The notes beneath the pieces are model-generated. The model was not told where the DNA came from. It saw only the letters and a list, made by a program, of their open reading frames with translations, and did not search any database. Positions 1-4,581 of a stretch of DNA of 5,086 bases are shown here, in pieces. This stretch comes from Candidatus Woesearchaeota archaeon (GTDB lineage Archaea; Nanobdellota; Nanobdellia; Woesearchaeales; UBA10107). Position 1 is the stretch's first letter, and each line of letters begins with the position of its first letter. Location of the stretch: assembly GCA_013331965.1 (NCBI GenBank), contig DUFL01000003.1, forward strand, positions 6,670 to 11,755, read 5' to 3'. The translations under genes were made by a program, and so were the position numbers.

Positions 1-419
1 TTCTTTCTGCAGCCGTCATGCGGAATCGGGGTTACTTCTTCTATAATTCCAATTCTTAATCCCATTCTGGAAAATGCACGGACTGCTGCTTGAGCTCCAG
101 GACCTGGAGTGTTAGGACCATTCTGGCCGCCGGGTGCCTTGATTTTTACATGAATTCCGGTGATGCCTTTCTCGATTGCTATTTCTGCCGCCTTTTTCGC
201 AGCCATCATAGCTGCTGTCGGAGAACTTTCTAACCTGTGCTGTTTTACAACCTGGCCTCCCGATGATCTTGCGATTGTTTCCCTTCCGGTCAGATCAGTT
301 ATATGCAATATTGTGTTATTATAGCTTGAATAAATATGAGCAACGCCCCATTTTACAGTCCTTCCTATCGCTGCCGACTGTCTCTTTTCAATCAATTCCT
401 GCGGTGCTGCTTCTGCCAT
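1..419 (-). CDS. rps11: 30S ribosomal protein uS11 (S11), 3' end cut off by the window
   Basis: Component of the small ribosomal subunit platform that binds 16S rRNA near the mRNA exit site. Translating the minus strand from ATG at 419 gives 139 codons without a stop. Family landmarks seen: WGVAHIYSSYNNTILHITDLTG near residues 24-45 (shown here in fragments: VAHIYSSYNNT, HITDLTG), SSGGQVVK, the SPTAAMMAA helix, GIHVKIKAPGGQ, the NTPGPGAQAAVRA loop, and the closing EEVTPIPHDGCRKK that marks the universal C-terminus. Only a handful of basic residues should be missing. The start codon overlaps the uS4 stop by one base (TAATG), so translation is probably coupled. It is the third gene of the uS13-uS4-uS11 operon; in archaea RNA polymerase subunit D commonly follows, which would lie beyond position 1. 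Identity is very secure. Confidence 0.97.
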   Translation of the reverse strand, partial: MAEAAPQELIEKRQSAAIGRTVKWGVAHIYSSYNNTILHITDLTGRETIARSSGGQVVKQHRLESSPTAAMMAAKKAAEIAIEKGITGIHVKIKAPGGQNGPNTPGPGAQAAVRAFSRMGLRIGIIEEVTPIPHDGCRK

Positions 420-1195
420 TATTCTGATTTTACCTCAATCATTTCTTTTTTTGATTCTGAACTTTCTTCCACTTTATGCACCTTCATTTCTTCTTTATGT
501 TCTTTTTTTTCTTTTAATTCTTCTTTCTTCTCTGCTTTAATTCCTTCTTTTGATTCTGCTTTCGCTTCAGCTTCCTTCGCTTTTACTTCCTTCTTTGATT
601 CCTTGACTTCTTCTTTGATTTCTTCCTTAGGAACAAGGACTTCTTTCTTTCCTTTTCTTGAAGCTTCTTTCAGTTTCAATATCTGTTCCGGCCTTTCTGG
701 ATGATCTTCCTTGGATAAAGGAGATTTTTCGGCAAAAGTCAATTTATGTTCTTCATCTTTTGAAACCAGATAAGAAGGAGAAGTGATTGATTTACTTCCA
801 ACCTTGATGTGCTGATGGACAATGAACTGTCTTGCCTGCTTCATTGAATTTGCAAGTCCTTTCCTGACAAGCAATGTCTGAAGCCTTCTTTCCATGATAT
901 TGTTTAACTGCAGAGCTAAAACGTCATCCAACTGCGCATTGCTTCCTATTAATGCAAGTGAATGTAATTTGGACAATAATGATTTCTTTTCCTGCTCTGA
1001 TTGAGGCGAGGAAGATGAAAGCAGTTTCTTGGCCTGCAATGAGAATTTTTTCAGTACAGAACGCATTTTGTATATCTCTGTCTTGTTTGAAACTCCGTAA
1101 TCCTTGACTATGATTATTTCTGACTCTAATCTTGCCTTATCCCATGGCTTCTTTGGAGCCGAAAATTTCTTCCTGTGTTTTCTTGGGTCGCCCAT
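419..1195 (-). CDS. rps4: 30S ribosomal protein uS4 (S4) with a long Lys/Glu-rich C-terminal tail
   Basis: Primary 16S rRNA-binding and assembly protein of the small subunit. The 258-aa product begins MGDPRKHRKKFSAPKKPW, a typical archaeal/eukaryotic uS4 opening, followed by helical region VLALQLNNIMERRLQTLLVR (residues 92-111) and the S4 RNA-binding domain at about 102-165, with RKGLANSMKQARQFIVHQHI and KVGSKSITSPSYLV. Archaeal uS4 proteins are usually about 160-200 aa; here the core ends near residue 173 and is followed by some 85 residues made almost only of K, E, A, S and V, predicted to be disordered or a single charged helix. The start ATG lies directly behind the uS13 stop (TAAATG) and the stop overlaps the uS11 start, so the gene is firmly inside the operon. 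Identity is secure; the role of the tail is unknown. Confidence 0.96.
   Translation of the reverse strand: MGDPRKHRKKFSAPKKPWDKARLESEIIIVKDYGVSNKTEIYKMRSVLKKFSLQAKKLLSSSSPQSEQEKKSLLSKLHSLALIGSNAQLDDVLALQLNNIMERRLQTLLVRKGLANSMKQARQFIVHQHIKVGSKSITSPSYLVSKDEEHKLTFAEKSPLSKEDHPERPEQILKLKEASRKGKKEVLVPKEEIKEEVKESKKEVKAKEAEAKAESKEGIKAEKKEELKEKKEHKEEMKVHKVEESSESKKEMIEVKSE
432..436 (-). promoter_or_regulatory. Shine-Dalgarno-like site for uS11
   Basis: The minus strand reads GAGGT 12 bases before the uS11 ATG, inside the last codons of uS4. It fits pairing with the 3' end of 16S rRNA, though the spacing is a little long. Together with the TAATG junction it supports the chosen start. Confidence 0.45.
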
Positions 1196-1789
1196 TTACT
1201 TCTTGCCTTTTTCTTCTTTTTTTGCTTCCTTTGCTTTTGCTTCGGAGGCTGCTTTCGCAACGACTGATCTCTTTACCGAAGCAACCTTTCCTTTGTTCTT
1301 TCTGAAATTGGAACGTGTTCTTTGTCCTCTCACAGGAGCTCCCTGCATATGCCTCACTCCCCTGTAGCATTTTATTTTTTTAAGCATTCTTATGTCGCTT
1401 TCGTGGCTGAATGTCAAATCTGCTCCTGTTAAATGAATATCTTCTCCGGTCTCAAAGTCTTTTCTTCTGTTGAAAAGCCACGAAGGAATCTCCGGTTTCT
1501 TGTTTTTCAGCAACAAATCTAATTTATTTACTTCTTCCTCGCTTAAGTCTCCCACTCTTCTTGTCTGGTCTAATTTTGCAATTGCGCAGAAAGCGTTTGA
1601 AAGCATGAAAGAAATTCCTTTAATTTTTTGAAGAGCCATTATTAACTGCTTTTTACCATCTAAATCGGTATTTGCAATTCTGACGATATATCTGAAATTA
1701 GCAGATTCTTTTTCCACATAAGGTTTTGGTTGTGCAAACTGCTGTGGCTTTTGCTCATGTGATTTTTGATTCTTTTGTTCTTCTGCCAT
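1196..1789 (-). CDS. rps13: 30S ribosomal protein uS13 (S13) with extended N- and C-termini
   Basis: Head protein of the small subunit that contacts the large subunit (bridge B1) and P-site tRNA. From ATG at 1789 the product is 197 aa. Seen: FRYIVRIANTDLDGKKQL (residues 32-49), KIKGIS and the helix-hairpin region to about 65, PSWLFNRRKDFETG (102-115), and the signature YRGVRHMQGAPVRGQRTRSN at 142-161. Archaeal S13 is usually near 150 aa; the excess is a Gln/Lys-rich N-terminal arm of about 30 residues and a Lys/Ala/Glu tail from about 170. A TTG codon at 1801 would add four residues (MNFN), but ATG at 1789 is preferred because it opens the common MAEE-type start and no ribosome binding site favours the TTG. 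It is the first gene of the operon, preceded by a TATA box and a foldable leader. Confidence 0.96.
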   Translation of the reverse strand: MAEEQKNQKSHEQKPQQFAQPKPYVEKESANFRYIVRIANTDLDGKKQLIMALQKIKGISFMLSNAFCAIAKLDQTRRVGDLSEEEVNKLDLLLKNKKPEIPSWLFNRRKDFETGEDIHLTGADLTFSHESDIRMLKKIKCYRGVRHMQGAPVRGQRTRSNFRKNKGKVASVKRSVVAKAASEAKAKEAKKEEKGKK

Positions 1790-1818
1790 ATTAAAGTTCA
1801 AGTCAAATAAAGCCAGAA

Positions 1819-1859
1819 TTCACGTTTGTGAACCCTTCGCGCCGTTTTCGACTCGGGTT
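1819..1859 (-). promoter_or_regulatory. Foldable 5' leader of the uS13-uS4-uS11 mRNA
   Basis: On the minus strand an outer stem AACCC/GGGTT (1855-1859 with 1831-1835) encloses an inner stem GTCG/CGGC (1849-1852 with 1841-1844, one G-T pair) closed by an AAAA loop, with an asymmetric GA/GCGAA internal loop between. A second hairpin TTCAC-AAAC-GTGAA follows (1832-1828 with 1823-1819) and competes for two bases of the first stem. If transcription starts about 25 bp after the TATA box, the whole structure is in the leader. A regulatory role is inference; the stems are short. Confidence 0.35.
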
Positions 1860-1884
1860 AATACTAATTTGTGTTTTTAGGTTG

Positions 1885-1892
1885 TTTATAAA
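1885..1892 (-). promoter_or_regulatory. TATA box for the ribosomal protein operon
   Basis: TTTATAAA, which is palindromic, lies about 100 bp before the uS13 ATG. Placing the start site about 25 bp downstream puts it near 1862 and gives a leader of roughly 70 nt, long for an archaeal gene. The inverted-repeat element at 1908 begins only 16 bp further upstream, next to where the BRE would sit. Confidence 0.55.
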
Positions 1893-1973
1893 GGTTTTGG
1901 TGATTTTGGCTCTGTCCCGAAAGTCGGTAAAGCCAAGAAAATAAGTTATGGCATATCAACCTCAAATACACTT

Positions 1974-1994
1974 CTGTGCGGATTGTCCGCACAG
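1974..1994. repeat. Perfect 9-bp hairpin, 3-nt loop
   Basis: CTGTGCGGA - TTG - TCCGCACAG, a GC-rich perfect inverted repeat in an otherwise AT-rich region. It is the first of three adjacent hairpins inside the 1908-2111 element. Confidence 0.8.
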
Positions 1995-2025
1995 TTTTGG
2001 AGCTGACGCTTGTTTCCTTTCCCAT

Positions 2026-2044
2026 GTGGGGCTATACTCCCCAC
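2026..2044. repeat. Perfect 6-bp hairpin, 7-nt loop
   Basis: GTGGGG - CTATACT - CCCCAC. It is the second hairpin inside the element and abuts the third with no gap. Confidence 0.7.
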
Positions 2045-2071
2045 CCCAGAACAGCCTTACGGCTGTCTGGG
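2045..2071. repeat. 11-bp hairpin with one bulged A and a TTAC loop
   Basis: CCCAG (2045-2049) pairs with CTGGG (2067-2071) and ACAGCC (2051-2056) with GGCTGT (2061-2066) around loop TTAC; A2050 is the single bulge. This is the strongest fold of the element and would be stable as RNA. Confidence 0.8.
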
Positions 2072-2143
2072 TTATATGTTTTATGAATTTAAAGAGATTT
2101 GGGACAGAGCCGAATGTGTGGCGGATAAGAAAGATTAGAAAGG

Positions 2144-2151
2144 TTTATATA
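2144..2151 (+). promoter_or_regulatory. TATA box for the MNT-HEPN cassette
   Basis: TTTATATA preceded by a purine-rich BRE-like stretch (GAAAGG). Transcription should start near 2170-2175, leaving a leader of only about 15-20 nt, all of it inside the operator repeats. No Shine-Dalgarno is visible before the ATG at 2190. Confidence 0.55.
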
Positions 2152-2186
2152 TTACTAAAAGTAATAGTACTATTACATAAAGTAAT
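2151..2186. promoter_or_regulatory. Tandem operator: two ATTAC-N5-GTAAT dyads 21 bp apart
   Basis: The first dyad is ATTAC (2151-2155) and GTAAT (2161-2165); the second is ATTAC (2172-2176) and GTAAT (2182-2186). The 21-bp units match at 17 of 21 positions, and AAAGTAATAGTA occurs exactly at 2158-2169 and 2179-2190. The inner half-sites also form a perfect 16-bp palindrome, GTAATAGTACTATTAC (2161-2176). A spacing of two helical turns puts both dyads on one face of the DNA. They cover the region from TATA box to start codon, so binding would block transcription. The obvious ligand is the winged-helix protein encoded directly downstream (inference). Confidence 0.65.
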
Positions 2187-2189
2187 AGT

Positions 2190-2762
2190 ATGGAAAGCGA
2201 CATAAAAATTTTGGAGCTGTTGATAGAGAAGAGAAATGAAAGATTTACAATCAAAAAAATAGCTGAAACCTTGGGGATAAACTACAGGATTGCACATGAA
2301 AGGACAGCCGTGCTGGAAAAAGAGAGATTAATAAAGATTACAAAAGCAGGCAATTCGAAGATTTGTGAATTTGCAAACAATTTCAATTCTAAAGTCTATG
2401 AGACTGAGTTTCTAAGGAGAGAGGAATTATTCAGCAGAAACAAGGATTTTATGGTCTTAAGAAATAGGCTTGCAGAATTGAATTTTGTTTTTGTTGCATT
2501 GGTATTTGGCTCTCACGCAAAAGGAATAGCAGACAAGCATTCAGATATTGATATTTTGACAATCGGGGGGGATGAAAAAGCGATAAGAGCAAACTTATCT
2601 CTTTGGCCTGAAAAAGTTCATCTAACCGCTGCAACATATGAAGATTTTATCACTATGGCGAAAAGCAGAGAATTTACAGTAGTAAGCGAAGCAATTAAAA
2701 ACAACATTATATTGATAGGTATAGAGGAATATTATAGGTTGCTCAAAAATGCTGGATACTGA
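2190..2762 (+). CDS. Winged-helix DNA-binding domain fused to a minimal nucleotidyltransferase (MNT, antitoxin-like)
   Basis: The 190-aa product has two parts. Residues 1-70 form a winged helix-turn-helix: ILELLIEKRNERFTIKKIAE, then the recognition segment LGINYRIAHERTAVLEKERL and a short wing (LIKITKAGNSKICEF). Residues about 95-180 form a minimal nucleotidyltransferase with the exact GS-X10-DxD signature (GSHAKGIADKHSDIDI, G107 S108 D119 D121), which binds metal and NTP. In known MNT-HEPN pairs the nucleotidyltransferase neutralises the HEPN RNase, in studied cases by adding AMP to a tyrosine. The third acidic residue usual in the fold is not obvious: the expected strand reads KVHLTAAT. The ATG follows the tandem operator directly, and the stop overlaps the next start by 14 bp. 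Function as antitoxin and self-repressor is inferred from architecture and context. Confidence 0.88.
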   Translation: MESDIKILELLIEKRNERFTIKKIAETLGINYRIAHERTAVLEKERLIKITKAGNSKICEFANNFNSKVYETEFLRREELFSRNKDFMVLRNRLAELNFVFVALVFGSHAKGIADKHSDIDILTIGGDEKAIRANLSLWPEKVHLTAATYEDFITMAKSREFTVVSEAIKNNIILIGIEEYYRLLKNAGY

Positions 2763-3282
2763 TAGAATAAAGGAAGCTGAAAGGAATGTAAGTTCCTATT
2801 TACGAGATGGTCTGCTCAAAAAAACAGATCCGAACAAGAAAGTAATAGATATTCTTTTGAGAAATGCAAAGGAAAGCTTGATAATTGCTGAAGAAACAAG
2901 TCAGAAAGGAATCTCAGACTTGTGGGTCATTGTATGCTCTTATTATGCGATGTTTTATTATGCCAATGCTATTCTGTTGAAGCTCGGCTATAAAGTAGGC
3001 GAGAAAATTGCTCATAAGGTGACCTCTGATGCTCTAATTGTTTATGTTAGAGGAAAACTTAAAAAATCATTGATAGAAGAATATGAGGAAACACAAAAGG
3101 AAGCTCTCAACATTGCTGGCGTGAGGGCAGATGAATTGATAGAATCATTTGACCTTGAAAGAAACAAAAGAAGCTTTATCCAGTATGCAACCACAGAAGC
3201 TGAAAAGCATTCCAAATCCAAGACATCGCTTCAAAGAGCAAAAGATTTCGCCAAAGAAATGGATAAATTGCTCATATCATGA
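2749..3282 (+). CDS. HEPN-domain protein (toxin-like partner of the MNT gene)
   Basis: A 177-aa, mainly helical protein. Family pattern seen: ILLRNAKESLIIAEE (residues 35-49), the aromatic helix DLWVIVCSYYAMFYYANAIL (57-76), LGYKVGEKIAHKVTSDALI (79-97), and a C-terminal helix SLQRAKDFAKEMDKLL (160-175). HEPN proteins of such pairs are RNases using an R-X4-6-H motif. Here no such motif exists: the matching place reads R141-SFIQ-Y146, with tyrosine where histidine is expected, so catalysis may be lost or altered. The start at 2749 lies inside the MNT gene (14-bp overlap), with a weak AGGT ribosome binding site at 2736-2739, so translation is coupled. Assignment to HEPN is firm; action as a toxin is not shown. 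Confidence 0.85.
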   Translation: MLDTDRIKEAERNVSSYLRDGLLKKTDPNKKVIDILLRNAKESLIIAEETSQKGISDLWVIVCSYYAMFYYANAILLKLGYKVGEKIAHKVTSDALIVYVRGKLKKSLIEEYEETQKEALNIAGVRADELIESFDLERNKRSFIQYATTEAEKHSKSKTSLQRAKDFAKEMDKLLIS

Positions 3283-3340
3283 ACTGAGAAATTCTGCTAC
3301 AAAGGACATTGATTTTCTTATTACTAATATAAAAATGTGA

Positions 3341-3368
3341 CTTTTCTTAAACTTTTTCGGTCGTTTTT
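3341..3368 (+). terminator. T-rich terminator tracts after the MNT-HEPN cassette
   Basis: Three T runs (3342-3345, 3353-3357, 3364-3368) follow the HEPN stop by about 60 bases with no hairpin before them. Archaeal RNA polymerase terminates on such oligo-T tracts. Nothing coding is seen between 3283 and 3495. Confidence 0.5.
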
Positions 3369-3396
3369 ACTAGTATAAACATGTTCTAAATTTTTG

Positions 3397-3453
3397 AAAA
3401 GTTGCGGATTTGGGGTGTTTTTGCCCTATTTCGCCCCACTTTCCGCAACTTTT
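3397..3453. repeat. 57-bp inverted repeat upstream of the RHH gene
   Basis: AAAAGTTGCGGA (3397-3408) is exactly inverted as TCCGCAACTTTT (3442-3453), 12 bp. An inner stem TGGGGTG (3411-3417) pairs with CGCCCCA (3432-3438) with one G-T pair, leaving a 14-nt loop and small internal loops. It may be an operator for the RHH protein, a structured RNA (a TATA-like AGTATAAA at 3372-3379 would start a transcript near its left arm), part of the terminator of the upstream cassette, or an end/origin of a mobile unit. The sequence alone does not decide. Confidence 0.75.
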
Positions 3454-3465
3454 GAGTAAATGGGT

Positions 3466-3473
3466 TTTATAAA
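3466..3473 (+). promoter_or_regulatory. TATA box for the RHH gene
   Basis: TTTATAAA 22 bp before the ATG at 3496. The expected start site falls on or next to the start codon, so the mRNA is probably leaderless. AATTAG is repeated at 3472-3477 and 3484-3489, 12 bp apart, a spacing compatible with RHH half-sites, but the repeat is short. Confidence 0.6.
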
Positions 3474-3495
3474 TTAGAAAAATAATTAGTGGAAA

Positions 3496-3693
3496 ATGTC
3501 AAAAACTCGTTATGTTCAAGTAAGGGTCAATCAAGACCAACTAGAAAGAATCAAAAATAACGCTTCTGCAAAGGGTTACAGAACAATCTCTCATTACGCA
3601 AGAGATTTGATGCTTGAAAAGAACCTTTTCTTTGAACGAAAGTTTGAAGAAATGTATCAAGAAGTTCTTAATATTTCTAAGAGAATTAAATAA
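3496..3693 (+). CDS. Small ribbon-helix-helix (Arc/CopG/MobC-like) DNA-binding protein
   Basis: A 65-aa basic protein. Residues 4-40 fit the RHH fold: a short strand TRYVQVRVNQ that would pair in a dimer to enter the DNA major groove, helix QLERIKNNASAKG, the turn YRTISHYAR (residues 28-36) that starts the second helix, and helix ARDLMLEKN. A C-terminal helix (FFERKFEEMYQEVLNISKRI, 45-64) may extend dimerisation. It resembles accessory RHH proteins of plasmid mobilisation and antitoxin/repressor RHH proteins; no toxin or relaxase partner is adjacent. It is transcribed from its own promoter and converges on the protease operon with a single base between the two stop codons. The target could be the inverted repeat upstream (inference). 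Confidence 0.8.
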   Translation: MSKTRYVQVRVNQDQLERIKNNASAKGYRTISHYARDLMLEKNLFFERKFEEMYQEVLNISKRIK

Positions 3694-3694
3694 A

Positions 3695-4351
3695 TTACTG
3701 CTCTATTTTCATATTTTCATCGCCGATTATTTCGAGTCCTTCCATGTTGCTCCACAAACAAGTAATAATTGCAGATGTTTCTTGTTCATTATTCATATCG
3801 AGTAATTTGAGCATAGTCTTTTTGGAAAGAGCTTTTGATTTCTTTACTGAATCTTGAGCATCATTTCCCTTAATCAGAGATATTACAACCAAATTTGAAG
3901 GTTCGATAATCGTTTTTGCAGTCTTGTCTTTTAATGGGGTCGCAGAATGTTCTTGCTCCACCAAAAATATAAATGGAACATTGTAACCAATGAAACAGCC
4001 ATCCTTACAGGATTTACCAAGAGATTTAGCAGACCAACAAGAACGAGCGTACACAATTCTTGAATCGAGCAAGTTGTGATTTTTATTTTCCTCAATGAGC
4101 ACTTCTTCACTCCCGCCCATTTTATCTCCCAATATTTGAGATTGAGTTCCGTGAGCGTTGAAAACTACCAAAGAAGGGTTATTTGTTTTAATCATTGCTG
4201 TGAAATTTTCTTTTGTCAATCTTGGTCTGCACAAATCAAGAACTTTGAAATTTTTTCCTTCAGCTGTTTTTATTATTTCTTCAGAATAATGAAACAAATA
4301 TTCCATGGCATCATCGTATTTTGACCTCGTTATGAGTATTGTTGGTTTCAT
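3695..4351 (-). CDS. Small caspase-like cysteine protease (CHAT / clan CD type)
   Basis: The 218-aa product carries the two catalytic marks of the caspase-like fold in the right order. Strand SLVVFNAHGTQ (residues 60-70) ends in His67-Gly68, and strand RIVYARSCWSAKSLG (98-112) carries Cys105 followed by small residues. IGYNVPFIF (121-129) resembles the segment that closes the core sheet after the Cys strand in CHAT and gingipain-like proteases. An N-terminal unit MKPTILITRSKYDDAMEYLF gives the first strand and helix, and the C-terminal helices (170-185) complete the fold. No transmembrane segment, signal peptide or extra domain is present, so this is a minimal cytoplasmic protease without its own sensor. 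Its ATG overlaps the stop of the 77-aa gene (ATGA), so it is co-translated as the last gene of a three-gene operon. Substrate unknown; family assignment rests on motif recognition. Confidence 0.72.
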   Translation of the reverse strand: MKPTILITRSKYDDAMEYLFHYSEEIIKTAEGKNFKVLDLCRPRLTKENFTAMIKTNNPSLVVFNAHGTQSQILGDKMGGSEEVLIEENKNHNLLDSRIVYARSCWSAKSLGKSCKDGCFIGYNVPFIFLVEQEHSATPLKDKTAKTIIEPSNLVVISLIKGNDAQDSVKKSKALSKKTMLKLLDMNNEQETSAIITCLWSNMEGLEIIGDENMKIEQ

Positions 4352-4581
4352 TCTTCTGCTAATGTTCTTGCCAATGCTCCCGTAGAAAGTGCTTTGATGA
4401 ATTTTAATTGCATTTTTACAATTTCCCGTCCAATGTCATCTTCATCTTCAACATGTTCTTTCAATTCATCTCTATCAAATGTACCCATGGCACCGATAGA
4501 TAATTTAAGATTTTTTGGTAAACTAGTATCAAGTCTCCAAAGAACTAACTTCTTTATTTCGGGATCCATTTTCTCTTTCAT
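4348..4581 (-). CDS. 77-aa protein of unknown function, middle gene of the protease operon
   Basis: A small soluble, probably helical protein: LVLWRLDTSLPKNLKLSIGA (residues 12-31), then GAMGTFDRDELKEHV, an acidic stretch EHVEDEDDIG (42-51) and a long amphipathic helix IGREIVKMQLKFIKAL (50-65). No membrane segment, metal site or known enzyme motif is visible. The start is fixed by an ATGA overlap with the upstream gene and an AGGA ribosome binding site five bases before it; its stop forms a second ATGA overlap with the protease. This tight stacking suggests near-equal production with the protease. It could be the protease's substrate, inhibitor or adaptor, but nothing in the sequence decides. 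I do not recognise the family. Confidence 0.8.
   Translation of the reverse strand: MKEKMDPEIKKLVLWRLDTSLPKNLKLSIGAMGTFDRDELKEHVEDEDDIGREIVKMQLKFIKALSTGALARTLAEE

Larger units (their letters stand above)
1908..2111. mobile_element. 204-bp MITE-like element with 11-bp terminal inverted repeats
   Basis: GGCTCTGTCCC at 1908-1918 is repeated in exact inverse as GGGACAGAGCC at 2101-2111; allowing one mismatch the match extends inwards to 14 bp (GGCTCTGTCCCnAA). The GG-initial form is common for insertion sequence ends, and the ends could be moved by a transposase encoded elsewhere. No transposase is present and no convincing target duplication flanks the ends, so the insertion is old or the borders are imperfect. 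The interior carries three consecutive hairpins and no credible protein, although an 85-codon reading frame runs through it (1948-2205, plus). Alternatives are a structured small RNA gene or an IS remnant with its middle deleted. It separates the ribosomal promoter from the toxin-antitoxin promoter. Confidence 0.5.

Noticed and set aside
336..704. 122-codon plus-strand ORF rich in Ser and Phe
   Set aside because: It is the mirror of the Lys/Glu-rich uS4 tail (GAA/AAG codons read backwards give TTC/CTT) and is not a real gene.
1104..1370. ORFs on both strands overlapping the uS4/uS13 junction
   Set aside because: Frame shadows of two secure ribosomal protein genes.
1831..1859. Kink-turn (L7Ae-type) site in the uS13 leader
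   Set aside because: The internal loop GA/GCGAA has a kink-turn-like shape but does not give the required tandem G-A and A-G pairs in any register I tried.
1974..2071. CRISPR array
   Set aside because: The three hairpins differ in sequence and there are no repeated units with regular spacers.
1948..2205. 85-codon plus-strand ORF (opens MAYQPQIHFCADCP) with several Cys
   Set aside because: It runs through the hairpins and the right terminal repeat of the 1908-2111 element and ends past the next gene's start codon. It has no promoter or ribosome binding site and no domain-like pattern.
3149..3340. 63-codon plus-strand ORF over the HEPN 3' end
   Set aside because: Out-of-frame shadow of the HEPN gene, with no start signals.
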